Source: CAZVFX01 sp964626565 (GTDB lineage: Bacteria > Myxococcota_A > UBA9042 > CAIXZC01). From it: DNA of 64,000 nt. The notes under the pieces are model-generated. The model was not told the DNA's origin and did not search any database. It saw only the letters and a list, made by a program, of their open reading frames with translations. Position 1 is the stretch's first letter; each line of letters begins with the position of its first letter. The position numbers were made by a program, and so were the translations under genes. The stretch covers positions 3,287-67,286 of the forward strand of contig CAZVFX010000026.1 of NCBI GenBank assembly GCA_964626565.1. The letters are read 5' to 3'. This document shows, in pieces, positions 15,486 to 24,603 of the stretch.

Positions 15486-16882
15486 GATATCAACCCATAC
15501 TTCTTCAGCCTGTAGTACAAGGTGGTCCGGTTGATGCCCAACTCGGCCGCGGTGCGGCTCACCGAACCTTCGTTGCGGTCCAGGGCCTCTTTCAACTGGT
15601 GTTTTTCAAGATTCTCGAGCATTTCCGGCAGCCCGCCCTGCTGCTGTTCCTCCGGCACGGCTGCCGGCCCGAGGAAGGCGAGGTCCGGGCCTTCCAGCCG
15701 CGGCCCGGCGGCCAGGATCATCGCCCGCTCCATGACGTTCTCCAATTCCCGCACGTTGCCCGGCCAATCATAACCGAGCAGCACGCCCAGCGCCTCGGGG
15801 GTCAGCTCGCTGATGGACTTACCGACCCGGGATTCGAACTTCTTCAAAAAATGGTTGGCCAGTGGCGGTACGTCCTCTTTCCTTTCTCTGAGCGGAGGCA
15901 TGGGGATGGGGAAGACGTTGACCCGGTAATAGAGGTCTTCCCGGAAAGCTCCCTGTTGCACCAACTCATCCAGGTTGCGGTTGGTCGCGGCGATGATGCG
16001 GACATCCACCCGCACTGTTTCGGCCCCGCCCACCCGTTCAAACTCCTTTTCCTGCAGCACTCTGAGCAGACGAATCTGGATTTCCGGAGGAAGGTCGCCG
16101 ATTTCGTCGAGGAAGAGGCTGCCGTTGTGGGCCAGTTCGAACCTGCCCAGGCGTTGAGAAATGGCGCCGGTGAACGCGCCTTTTTCGTGGCCGAACAGCT
16201 CGCTTTCTATCACTGTTGGAGGAAGCGCGGCCAGATTCACGCGGACGAACGGGCCGTCGCGCTGAGGACTGGAGTTGTGGATGGCCCTGGCCACCAGTTC
16301 CTTGCCGGTGCCGCTCTCACCGGTGATGAGCACGGTGGACTGTGTCGGAGCCACTTTCTCGACAGTGTCGAGCACTTCCTGGAGCTTGGGTGAATCGCCG
16401 ACGATGTCGCCGTAGTTGTACTGCCAGTCCACCTCTTTGCCCAGGTATCGGTTCAGCTCTTCCAGCCGCGCCACGAGGCGGCGGTTTTCGTCCTTGACTC
16501 CAAAGAGTTCGAGGGCCTGGTCCAGCACCACCACCATCTCCCGACGGTCCCAGGGCTTCTGGACGTACCGGTGCACCAGCCCGGAGTTCAGCGCTTCCAC
16601 CACTACCTCGATGTCCCGGTATGCAGTCAGCAGTATGGCGATCGCTTCCGGCTGAATCTCTCGAGCCTTCTCCAGGAACTCGAGTCCGGTCATGCCGGGC
16701 ATGCGCTGGTCCACGACCAGCACGGAGAATTTGCGCTCAGCCATCATCTCGAGGGCCTTTTCCCCGCCGTCAGCCGCGGCCAGTTCGAAGCGGTCTCCGA
16801 AGTTCATGTCGAAGGTTTCGAGGTTATCTTCCTCGTCGTCAACATGCAGGATTGGGAACCCAGTGCCCATCTCTTCCACCAT
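15482..16882 (-). CDS. Sigma54-dependent response regulator (NtrC/HupR type)
   Basis: A 466-residue activator with three parts. The receiver domain (about 10-130) has phosphoacceptor D58 and the Y-V-Q-K-P-W end seen in HupR/HoxA-type regulators. The AAA+ domain (about 150-380) has G-E-S-G-T-G-K-E Walker A, the intact sigma54-contact loop G-A-F-T-G-A and the L-D-E-I-G-D Walker B. A Fis-type helix-turn-helix forms the C terminus (R-T-A-A-E-L-G-I-N-R-T-T-L). No histidine kinase gene is adjacent. ATG 16882 has GGAGG rather close; ATG 16870 is an alternative. It is translationally coupled to queD, an unusual pairing. Confidence 0.9.
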   Translation of the reverse strand: MVEEMGTGFPILHVDDEEDNLETFDMNFGDRFELAAADGGEKALEMMAERKFSVLVVDQRMPGMTGLEFLEKAREIQPEAIAILLTAYRDIEVVVEALNSGLVHRYVQKPWDRREMVVVLDQALELFGVKDENRRLVARLEELNRYLGKEVDWQYNYGDIVGDSPKLQEVLDTVEKVAPTQSTVLITGESGTGKELVARAIHNSSPQRDGPFVRVNLAALPPTVIESELFGHEKGAFTGAISQRLGRFELAHNGSLFLDEIGDLPPEIQIRLLRVLQEKEFERVGGAETVRVDVRIIAATNRNLDELVQQGAFREDLYYRVNVFPIPMPPLRERKEDVPPLANHFLKKFESRVGKSISELTPEALGVLLGYDWPGNVRELENVMERAMILAAGPRLEGPDLAFLGPAAVPEEQQQGGLPEMLENLEKHQLKEALDRNEGSVSRTAAELGINRTTLYYRLKKYGLIS

Positions 16883-16921
16883 AAACCTCCGACCTTCGCG
16901 GAAGATAACAGGGGCCGGGTT

Positions 16922-17356
16922 TTAAGTCAAAGCCGCGCGCAGCTCCTCCTCCCACGTCTCCTTGTCCTCCGCGGAGACCACGAAGAGTGGAAGGTCGGGA
17001 CGGGCGGAGGTGATGCAAAGCACGTAGGCGCCGCGGTATTTGCGGGCCCGTTTGTGGCGGGTTTCCGCGGTGCTTTCCAGGGTGTATCGCCTTACGGTCT
17101 GCAACGGGATCTCACCTCGCGCCGCGATTATTGTGGAGCGGTAGATGATGGTGTCGTTGACCAGGGCCAACACTCCCGGCGTACGGTTCATCCCGGAGAC
17201 GATGCCGCAGCCGGTGAGCAGTTTGATGGAGTGCCCGTACCGCTGCCTCAACTCTTCGGCGACCTTTATGCCCTTGGCGGAAAACGCCTTGAAGAGAAGA
17301 TAGAAGAAGAGGAGGAGACCTGAAGGGAGCGCGACTGCGTAGATCAGCCAGTTCAT
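16922..17356 (-). CDS. Small membrane protein with PH-like C-terminal part
   Basis: A 144-residue protein with one N-terminal membrane helix (about residues 3-24, after M-N-W-L) and a cytoplasmic soluble part. The pattern of the soluble part (I-I-Y-R-S, then R-Y-T-L-E-S, then A-Y-V-L-C-I-T, ending in an acidic helix W-E-E-E-L-R) resembles small bacterial PH-like domains; this is by eye only. ATG 17356 overlaps the stop of trmFO by four bases, which fixes the start, although the frame is open for another 170 codons upstream inside trmFO. Function unknown. Confidence 0.65.
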   Translation of the reverse strand: MNWLIYAVALPSGLLLFFYLLFKAFSAKGIKVAEELRQRYGHSIKLLTGCGIVSGMNRTPGVLALVNDTIIYRSTIIAARGEIPLQTVRRYTLESTAETRHKRARKYRGAYVLCITSARPDLPLFVVSAEDKETWEEELRAALT

Positions 17357-18675
17357 CTGTCCACCTCCCATTCTTGAAAAGCCTCCCTCGCCTTGGCGAG
17401 TTGGAGTTGGCGCCGTTCTTTTTTGCGGCGGGCTTTGGCCGGCGGCAGCAGGCCCCAGTGCATGTTGCTTGGTTGAAGGGGCACGGACTGGCTCGACGTG
17501 ATGTGGTGGAGCAGTCCGCCCAGTGCGGTTTCCGGGGGGGGAGGCTGTGCCGGAGAACCCGCGATTTTGTCCAGCACGAACCTGGCTGCCAGCAGTCCGG
17601 AAGCACATGACTCGACATAACCTTCCGCACCTGCGAATTGGCCTGCCACAAAGACGTTGGGCATGGCGTTCAGCGACAGGTCTGAGGCCACCAGGCGGGG
17701 AGAATCGATATATGAGTTTCGGTGCAATGACCCGTAGCGTAGGAAACGGGCTTTCTCGAGGCCCGGGATCAGGCGGAATACCCGCTTCTGCTCGCCCCTG
17801 GTGAGCCGGGTCTGAAACCCCACCATGTTGTAGGCCGAGCGCGCCCGGTTCTCGGCCCTCAATTGCACCACGGCCCACAGTTTCCTATCGGTGCGGCGTT
17901 CATCGCCAAAACCGGTGGGGCGCAGCGGCCCATGAGCCAGCGCGGTCCAGCCCCGGGACGCGATGGCTTCCACCGGCTCACAGCCGCCGAACAACGGGAG
18001 CTTATCCAGTTCGTCGAAACCGCGGGGAACAATCTTCTCGGCGAGAATGAGCGCCTTCATGAACCGGGTGTACGCATCTTCATCCATGGGTGCGTTGAGG
18101 TAGTCTCCCTCACCTTCTTCATGGCGTGAAGCTGAGAACAGCCGTGACCGGTCAAGAGAATCGGCGTCCAAGATGGGCGCAATGGCGTCAAAGAAGAAGC
18201 AGCGGTCTGCTCCCACCAACTCCAGGACGTGGCTCATGAGCGCGTCGGAGGCGAGGGGTCCGGGGCACAGAATGGTCAACTGGTCCGGAGAGAGACTGGT
18301 GACCTCTTCACGACGCACATCCACCAGCGGGTGGTCTTGCGCCAGGGAGGTGAGTTCTCTCGCAAAAGCTTCTCTGTCTACCGCCAGGGCGCTACCCGCG
18401 GGGACCGCGGTGCGGTCCGCAACTTCCATTACAGGAGAGCCCAGCTTTCGCATCTCCTCTTTGAGCAGTCCCACCGCGACTCCGGGGCTGTCGGAGCGCA
18501 ACGAGTTGGAGCACACGAGCTCGCCTAGTAGCGGTGTCTCATGAGCGTCGGTCATGCGGGAAGGGCGCATTTCGAAGAGGGTGCTCGCCACGCCGGCGCG
18601 CGCGAGGGTAAGCGCGACCTCGGTGCCGGCCAGTCCTCCGCCAATTATGTGGACATCTACGACCGTGGAGGTCAT
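17353..18675 (-). CDS. trmFO: tRNA (uracil-5-)-methyltransferase, folate/FAD-dependent
   Basis: A 440-residue flavoprotein that makes m5U54 in tRNA using methylenetetrahydrofolate. The FAD-binding G-G-G-L-A-G motif follows a beta strand near residue 12. The conserved V-C55-S-N-S-L-R-S-D segment and a second conserved Cys in G-G-C-E-P-V-E-A are present, as is the C-terminal A-G-Q-F-A-G-A-E-G-Y-V-E-S block. ATG 18675 overlaps the topA stop by four bases (ATGA), so the further upstream frame is not used. The order dprA-topA-trmFO is widely conserved in bacteria. Confidence 0.95.
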   Translation of the reverse strand: MTSTVVDVHIIGGGLAGTEVALTLARAGVASTLFEMRPSRMTDAHETPLLGELVCSNSLRSDSPGVAVGLLKEEMRKLGSPVMEVADRTAVPAGSALAVDREAFARELTSLAQDHPLVDVRREEVTSLSPDQLTILCPGPLASDALMSHVLELVGADRCFFFDAIAPILDADSLDRSRLFSASRHEEGEGDYLNAPMDEDAYTRFMKALILAEKIVPRGFDELDKLPLFGGCEPVEAIASRGWTALAHGPLRPTGFGDERRTDRKLWAVVQLRAENRARSAYNMVGFQTRLTRGEQKRVFRLIPGLEKARFLRYGSLHRNSYIDSPRLVASDLSLNAMPNVFVAGQFAGAEGYVESCASGLLAARFVLDKIAGSPAQPPPPETALGGLLHHITSSQSVPLQPSNMHWGLLPPAKARRKKERRQLQLAKAREAFQEWEVDR

Positions 18676-20909
18676 CTCTCGGTGTGACCGCACTTGGGGC
18701 AGCGCAAGGTCTTCTGCTTGCCCCTTCCCTTCTCTTCCATGTACGCGTTTCCGCACGATGAGCATTCGGTTTCCTTGGGCCGGCCAAAGAGCACGAACTC
18801 ACAGGTCGGGGACGCCGAGCAACGATAGAAGGTCGCACGTTTCTTGGACTTTTTCTCCACCAAGGTCCCTTCGCAACCATCTTTCGGGCACGCCAATCCG
18901 GTGGAGAAGGGGCGGGTGGTCTTGCACTTGGGATAGTCGCTGCACGCCCAGAACCGCCCGTAGCGACCGTCCTTCAGCACCATGTCGCCCTTGCAGTTTT
19001 CGCACTTCTCTTCCGCAACCTGCTCTTCCACCACCACGGGGACTCCACGATCATCCCGGAAGAAGGCCAAGGTGGTGCGGCAGTCGGGAAATGCGGAGCA
19101 GGCGAGGAACGCGCCGTTCTTGCCGAACCGAATCACCATGTTGCTCTCGCACCGGGTGCACTTCAATTCGGTAGTCTGCGGCTGCTGTTTGACGTTCCGC
19201 ATGTCGGTCTTGGCTGTTTCCAGCGACAAGGCGAACTTCTCCCAGAACGGCTTGAGGATATCCTGCCGCACTGCGTCGCCTTCTTCGATGCGATCCAACG
19301 CCTCTTCCATCTTGGCGGTGAATTTGGCGTTCATAACGTTGGGGAAATTCTCGCGGAGCAGGTCGGTGACCACATAGCCTAATTCCGAGGGTTTGAACCG
19401 CGCCTTCTCCTTGAACACGTAGTTCTTCTCCTGGACGGTAGAGAGGATGGTGGCATAGGTGGAGGGACGACCGATGCCCTGCTTTTCGAGCTCCTTGACC
19501 AGGGTCCCCTCGGTGAATCTGGGCGGGGGCTGGGTGAAATTCTGCTCGCCGTCTACGGAGAGCAGGTTCAAGTCCTTGCCTTTTTCCAGGGGCGGCAGCG
19601 GGGGCTCGTCCCCGTTTTCCTGTGCCTCAGCCTTAAAGACTTTCAGGAATCCATCAAAGAGCAGCACCCTTCCGGTGGCCTCGAAAGTCCACTTGTCGTC
19701 CGCCATGATCGTGGCGACGGTCACATCGTACCGTGCGGGGACCATCTGCGAGGCGAGGAACCTGTTCCAGATGAGGCGATACAGCCGGAAGCTGTCCCGA
19801 TCCACAAACTGTTTCACCTTGTCAGGGGGGAAGTTGGTGGAGGTGGGCCGAATGGCTTCGTGCGCGTCCTGGGCCGACTTCTTGTTCTTATAGAAGTTGG
19901 GTTTGGACGGGAGGTATTGCTTGCCGTAATTACTTTCGACAAATCCGCGGGCCGCGCCGATGGCGTCGTTGGACACTCTTAGCGAGTCGGTCCTCATGTA
20001 GGTGATGAGTCCGTGGGTGCCGTCGCCCGCCATATCCACGCCCTCATAGAGCCGCTGGGCGATGGACATGGTCTTTTTGGCCGAGAACCGGTAGAGCCGG
20101 TGCGCGTCCTGCTGCAGTGTGCTGGTGATGTAGGGCGGTAACGCGTAGCGTTTCTTCTCTTCACGAACCACCTTGGTGATGTGGTATTTTGCTTTGCGCA
20201 GTTGGTCGAGGAGCGGCTTGGCCTGCTCCTCGCTGCCCACTTCCGCTTTGTCGTCGCCGATACGCACGAGCCGGGCGCTGAATTCCGGTGGCTCGGTCGA
20301 GCTGAGCTGGGCTCTGATGACCCAGTACTCATGCGCGTCGAAGCCCTGAATTTCCCGCTCCCGGTCGACCACGAGGGCGACCGCCACGGACTGGACACGG
20401 CCGGCGGACAGGCCGCCGCTCACCTTACGCCACAGTAACGGACTCAACTCATAGCCTACCAGGCGGTCGAGAATTCGACGGGCCAGTTGCGATTCGTAGC
20501 GACGCTTGTCGAGTTTGCCCGCCGCGTCCAACGCCCGCTTGACTCCGCTGCGAGTAATTTCGTGAAGCAGCACCCTATAGAACTTGGGCAGCTCTTCCTT
20601 ACTCTTTCCTTTGGCAATTTCCTGGGCCACGTGCCAGGCGATAGCTTCTCCCTCGCGGTCGGGGTCGGAAGCCAGGTAAATCGCGTCCACGCCGTCGGCC
20701 GCCTGCCGCAGCCGCTCTACCACCTTGCTCTTGCCGCGAATCAATCGGTAGGAAGGTTGAAAACCCTTTTCGACGTTGACCCCGATCTGATTCTGAGGAA
20801 GATCCTTGATGTGGCCAACAGTGGCGCTGACCTGAAAATCGCTTCCCAGATATTTGGACAGGGTACGCGCCTTTGCAGGTGACTCTACTACCAGAAGGGA
20901 CTTAGGCAT
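18672..20909 (-). CDS. topA: DNA topoisomerase I (type IA)
   Basis: A 745-residue enzyme that relaxes negative supercoils. The TOPRIM domain starts at residue 4 (L-V-V-E-S-P-A-K-A, and D-P-D-R-E-G-E-A). The active-site tyrosine is Y304 in G-L-I-T-Y-M-R-T-D-S. At the C terminus there are four Cys4 zinc-ribbon units from about residue 600 on; the last one ends the protein (C-S-S-C-x-n-C-P-K-C). Length and domain order are normal for the bacterial enzyme. It starts four bases after dprA ends and overlaps trmFO. Confidence 0.96.
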   Translation of the reverse strand: MPKSLLVVESPAKARTLSKYLGSDFQVSATVGHIKDLPQNQIGVNVEKGFQPSYRLIRGKSKVVERLRQAADGVDAIYLASDPDREGEAIAWHVAQEIAKGKSKEELPKFYRVLLHEITRSGVKRALDAAGKLDKRRYESQLARRILDRLVGYELSPLLWRKVSGGLSAGRVQSVAVALVVDREREIQGFDAHEYWVIRAQLSSTEPPEFSARLVRIGDDKAEVGSEEQAKPLLDQLRKAKYHITKVVREEKKRYALPPYITSTLQQDAHRLYRFSAKKTMSIAQRLYEGVDMAGDGTHGLITYMRTDSLRVSNDAIGAARGFVESNYGKQYLPSKPNFYKNKKSAQDAHEAIRPTSTNFPPDKVKQFVDRDSFRLYRLIWNRFLASQMVPARYDVTVATIMADDKWTFEATGRVLLFDGFLKVFKAEAQENGDEPPLPPLEKGKDLNLLSVDGEQNFTQPPPRFTEGTLVKELEKQGIGRPSTYATILSTVQEKNYVFKEKARFKPSELGYVVTDLLRENFPNVMNAKFTAKMEEALDRIEEGDAVRQDILKPFWEKFALSLETAKTDMRNVKQQPQTTELKCTRCESNMVIRFGKNGAFLACSAFPDCRTTLAFFRDDRGVPVVVEEQVAEEKCENCKGDMVLKDGRYGRFWACSDYPKCKTTRPFSTGLACPKDGCEGTLVEKKSKKRATFYRCSASPTCEFVLFGRPKETECSSCGNAYMEEKGRGKQKTLRCPKCGHTER

Positions 20910-20913
20910 TCAT

Positions 20914-22053
20914 CTACCTCTCAAGCCGAACGTTGCAGATATATTGATTTCCCGCCCTCTTTTCCACCCAACCATTCAATTCAAGTTCGCAAAGCAGAAG
21001 GCTGAGTTCTCCGGGGCCGATGCCCAATGATGCGACGAGGTCATCCACATGAGTCAGACCTTCGGCAACGGATTCAAGGGCTATCTTCACCTTTTTTTCA
21101 AGCCCTTTGAGCGACACCGTCTGCTTTTTCACCGCCAGATCCAGCCTGGGGGAAACCGCTCCGGGAGGGCCATTTGCAAGCTCGCCGTACAAGCTTGCAA
21201 GCGCCTCCGTCCCGACGAGTGGAGGCACGCCTTCAGCCAACAACTTCAACCCCCCGGCGCATGCTGCCACGTCGATGGGTCCGGGCACTGTATACAATCT
21301 TCGATCGCATTTCAACGCAAACCTTGCAGTGTAGAGTGCGCCACTGTTCGCGCGTGCCTGAACGATTATTACCGCTGCCGCCAGACCGGCAATTATTCGA
21401 TTTCGCTCCGGGAAGGAGAAGTGAAGAGGGGCTCCCCGCAGGGGAAGTTCGGAAACTAGGGCGCCGCGCTCGGAAATTTCTGCGAAAAGCTCGCGATTGC
21501 CGGCCGGGGAGGGCTTTAGCAGACCTGAGCCCATGACCGCAACGGTCACGCCGTTGCGGTCGAGGCACCCCCGGTGCGCGGCCGTGTCTACCCCCCGCGC
21601 CCCGCCGCTCACCACTACCCCGCCCATTTGCGCCCACGCAGCCGCAAATCCATAGGCTATGCGTTCGCCGTACTCCGCCCCGGACCGGGAACCCACCAGC
21701 GCCAGCCCCGGGGCGCCGGTCAGGTCGGGCAAGAGGCCCTTGACGTAAAGCAGGGGCGGCGGTCGCAACGAACTTATCAAGGCCGGGGGCCATCCTTCCG
21801 AATCCGGAGTGAGCAGCCGAATCGAGTGCCGGTCCAGCAACTTTAACTCCTCCTCCGCCGCTTTGGCGAAGCTATCCGCACTCTCCCAGCGCGCCAGGAC
21901 CGAATCGGGCGCCAACTCCAGGGCCGCCCGCGCCCCGCCGTACGTGCGCAGCAGGTTGCCCAACTCCAGGGGGCTCTTCACTCCTACCAGGACCAATGCC
22001 CGGGCCACTGTTTCATCGAGCGGCCCCAGTCTTCTTTCCAACGACTCGATCAT
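20914..22053 (-). CDS. dprA: DNA processing protein DprA (Smf)
   Basis: A 379-residue protein that loads RecA onto incoming single-stranded DNA during transformation. The Rossmann-like core shows A-L-V-G-S-R near residue 120, V-V-S-G-G-A-R-G-V-D-T-A-A-H, P-A-G-N-R-E-L-F and F-P-E-R-N-R-I-I-A-G-L. A SAM-like N terminus and a winged-helix C terminus (about residues 310-379) flank it. It heads the dprA-topA-trmFO run, 61 bases from the divergent lipoprotein gene. Confidence 0.93.
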   Translation of the reverse strand: MIESLERRLGPLDETVARALVLVGVKSPLELGNLLRTYGGARAALELAPDSVLARWESADSFAKAAEEELKLLDRHSIRLLTPDSEGWPPALISSLRPPPLLYVKGLLPDLTGAPGLALVGSRSGAEYGERIAYGFAAAWAQMGGVVVSGGARGVDTAAHRGCLDRNGVTVAVMGSGLLKPSPAGNRELFAEISERGALVSELPLRGAPLHFSFPERNRIIAGLAAAVIIVQARANSGALYTARFALKCDRRLYTVPGPIDVAACAGGLKLLAEGVPPLVGTEALASLYGELANGPPGAVSPRLDLAVKKQTVSLKGLEKKVKIALESVAEGLTHVDDLVASLGIGPGELSLLLCELELNGWVEKRAGNQYICNVRLER

Positions 22054-22114
22054 CGCGTTGCCTTTGGCTGACGGTTTCGCTAAACTGTCTACCTGTTCTT
22101 ATCGGGGGTTTGGC

Positions 22115-23329
22115 ATGCGGTTGTACCATTTTTTTTCAACTTTTTTGCTCCCGCTCCTGATTTCGTGCAGTTCGGGCGGGGACCCGTCAGTGCTGGAAAC
22201 CGACACCTCAGGTCCCGGCAATTCCGACAAGGTGTCGTCGGCGACCGACACCGGTGGAAACATCCCGGAGCCCAGCAACGTGGCGGTGGAAACGGAGTGG
22301 GTGGAGGCGTCGGGCAACCAGATCTTTGTTCAGTACTACAGCCCCATACATTGCACCAAGGACACTCCTTGCCCCGGGCTGGTTCTGGTTCCGGACAAGC
22401 TCAACGCAGGGGTTGACGAGTTCTCCTGCTGCGGGGCCAAGCTGGCCGCGGCGCTGGACCTGACCGTGATCACCTACAACCCGCCGGGAAGAGGCGTTGA
22501 AGGCGAAAAGAGCACAGGCGAAGAGGACTACGGCGGGAGAGACGGCCAGGACATGTTGAAGGATGTGGCGAATGCCATGCGCAAACGCCTGTTCGTCGAC
22601 CAGACCAACTTCGGAATCGTGTCGCTGGGCAACGGCGTAGCAGATGCATCGGGCGCGCTGGCCCGCTTCCATGCCACTTCATTGGATTTCGTCGGCTACT
22701 ACATCGACATAGAAGGTCCCACCAACCGTTGCTTCATCACCCAGTCGCCCTTTTTCGTCAGCGACGAAGGGTGGTACATCAACGCAGACGGACCCGGGGT
22801 ATCGACTACCAGATGTGACTTCGACTTCAACAAGAGATCGTTAAAATTCCCCGCGGGAACCAGCTCCGACGGCAAAGGCACCGATGGCACGCCCAACAGC
22901 TACATCTGCCATCAGAACGCGCCCATCATCAAGGAAACGGGCAACTTGTGCGATGAGGACCTCTGGTGGAATGAGCGGGAGGCCAAGCACTATCTACAGA
23001 AACTGGACCTGCCTTACCTTCGGCTGCAGTTCAAGTACGACCACGAGCAACCCACACGCTATGCGGCCAGGGAGGCTTTGCGCTGGCTCACCATTGCACC
23101 GACCGATGAGTACCAACTGAACAGCGTCACGGAAGGCAGCAACCTCATGGGTTACAGCGAGGATGAAGTGCTGGCTTTGGGCGCCTACCTCGATTTCGGC
23201 AACGCAGGCAACGGCTTCGGCATCTCCCTGTTCGACGCCACCGGGGAGTTCAAGAAGATGTCGAAGACTGCGCTGCTGGTGAGTGTGTTGCCCCAGTACG
23301 TGAAGAAGATGCAGAAGAAGATCCCATGA
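22115..23329 (+). CDS. Lipoprotein with alpha/beta-hydrolase-like fold
   Basis: A 404-residue lipoprotein: the signal peptide ends in L15-I-S-C18. The start ATG 22115 has GGGGG seven bases upstream; the frame continues upstream into dprA on the other strand, but that part has no sense. The central part resembles an esterase or dienelactone-hydrolase-like alpha/beta hydrolase (P-G-L-V-L-V-P-D, then N-F-G-I-V-S-L-G-N-G). At the place of the G-x-S-x-G elbow the sequence reads S-L-G-N-G, so the usual nucleophile is missing. This may be a non-catalytic or divergent member. Eight or more Cys suggest disulfides in the periplasm or on the surface. Its stop overlaps the next start by four bases. Confidence 0.65.
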   Translation: MRLYHFFSTFLLPLLISCSSGGDPSVLETDTSGPGNSDKVSSATDTGGNIPEPSNVAVETEWVEASGNQIFVQYYSPIHCTKDTPCPGLVLVPDKLNAGVDEFSCCGAKLAAALDLTVITYNPPGRGVEGEKSTGEEDYGGRDGQDMLKDVANAMRKRLFVDQTNFGIVSLGNGVADASGALARFHATSLDFVGYYIDIEGPTNRCFITQSPFFVSDEGWYINADGPGVSTTRCDFDFNKRSLKFPAGTSSDGKGTDGTPNSYICHQNAPIIKETGNLCDEDLWWNEREAKHYLQKLDLPYLRLQFKYDHEQPTRYAAREALRWLTIAPTDEYQLNSVTEGSNLMGYSEDEVLALGAYLDFGNAGNGFGISLFDATGEFKKMSKTALLVSVLPQYVKKMQKKIP

Positions 23330-24573
23330 GCAAAAGCCTCTACATCGGCTATGGCCGCGACGACTTTTCGCTGACTCTGCCCTTCCCCATGGCAGGCATC
23401 ACCAGTTTCAAGGAGCGCCTCGCCGGCTGGCAGCGAGACCCGTTGGGTGCGACCGCGGTGGTCTTGCGGACCGGAGGCCGCAAGCTCGCCCTCATCGGCA
23501 TAGATCTGTTGATCATAGATGAGGAGTTGTATCAGCGAATCTTGGAACAGGCGGCGACCCTGGGTATCGAAGGCGTCTTCATCAACGCGTCCCACACCCA
23601 CTCCAGCGTTGGCGGGTATGTAGACCGCCCGGGGGCGTCTTATTTCATGGGCGGCTTTGAGGAGTCTCGCCGGCAGCAGATCATCGATTCCGCGGTGGCC
23701 GCAATGGAACAGGCCCTGGGTGAGATGAGCCAGGTGGAGGAGTTGGTGCGAGGCGCAGCCACGGTCCCGGGCCTCACCATGAACCGGCGGGTGACTGCGG
23801 GCGCCACGGACGACCGGGTGGCGGTGGTGCTGGCGCGCCGCAAAAAGGGAAAGCCGGTGCTCATCTACTCGGCGGCCGGGCACCCGGTGTCGGCAGCCTT
23901 CATCGAGTTGGATGCAGCCAGCGCGGACGTGCCTGGTGAGGCGACGGCCAGGCTGGCGAGGAAGGGGTACGCACCGCTGTATCTGTCCGGCCCGCTGGGC
24001 GGACTCAACCTGCTCTTTCCCGAATCGACGACGAGACTCGAGACCCATCTGCCGTTGATTGGCGGCCTCATTGAGCGGGGAGTCGAAGAGGCGATAGCCG
24101 CCGCGACCCCGGTGGCCGCACCCACGCTGGCCATTGACGTGGCGCCCCTGGATTTTGAGCTTGCCTTCCCGCCGCTGGTGAAACCTGGCCTCAAGGTGGC
24201 CGCACTGTCCCTGGTATCTGCCGGCATCGGACACCTCTATTCGCGCCTGCTGGCGTACTCCGGCATGACTGCACCGGTCACCGTCCTTCGCCTGGGCGAC
24301 GTCGCGTTCATCGGCATGCCCGCCGACTTCGGCGTGGTGGCCGCGCTGGATCTCAGAGACCGTCTCGCGGCCGAAACCACTCCGTTCTCCATCGTCACTT
24401 CCCACACCAACGGCTATGCCGGATACACGCACCTGCCCCACGAGTACGAGTGGACCCCGGACGCGGAGCGGGAAGTATTCCTGTACGAAAACGCCATGAG
24501 TTGGTTCGGCCCGGACGTCGCGGCAAGGCTCAACGACGCCGCACTGGACCTGTGCCGGAAACCGACGGGCTAG
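23326..24573 (+). CDS. Neutral ceramidase-like (N-terminal domain) protein
   Basis: A 415-residue protein similar to the N-terminal catalytic region of neutral/alkaline ceramidases and related uncharacterised bacterial proteins. It shows an opening G-x-G-x-x-D-F-x-L-x-L-P, the zinc-site-like I-N-A-S-H-T-H-S, A-A-G-H-P-V-S-A and late S-H-T-N-G-Y-A-G-Y. No signal peptide is seen, so either it is cytosolic or a start was missed. The C-terminal Ig-like domain of true ceramidases is absent. It is coupled (ATGA) to the lipoprotein hydrolase-like gene. True ceramidase activity is not assured; many bacterial relatives have unknown substrates. Confidence 0.7.
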   Translation: MSKSLYIGYGRDDFSLTLPFPMAGITSFKERLAGWQRDPLGATAVVLRTGGRKLALIGIDLLIIDEELYQRILEQAATLGIEGVFINASHTHSSVGGYVDRPGASYFMGGFEESRRQQIIDSAVAAMEQALGEMSQVEELVRGAATVPGLTMNRRVTAGATDDRVAVVLARRKKGKPVLIYSAAGHPVSAAFIELDAASADVPGEATARLARKGYAPLYLSGPLGGLNLLFPESTTRLETHLPLIGGLIERGVEEAIAAATPVAAPTLAIDVAPLDFELAFPPLVKPGLKVAALSLVSAGIGHLYSRLLAYSGMTAPVTVLRLGDVAFIGMPADFGVVAALDLRDRLAAETTPFSIVTSHTNGYAGYTHLPHEYEWTPDAEREVFLYENAMSWFGPDVAARLNDAALDLCRKPTG

Positions 24574-24603
24574 ATTGCAGAAGAATCAGGAAACAAGACG
24601 CTA

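Noticed and set aside
16922..17878. 318-residue version of the small membrane protein
   Set aside because: The extra N-terminal part lies inside trmFO in another frame; ATG 17356 with the four-base overlap gives the membrane helix at the N terminus.
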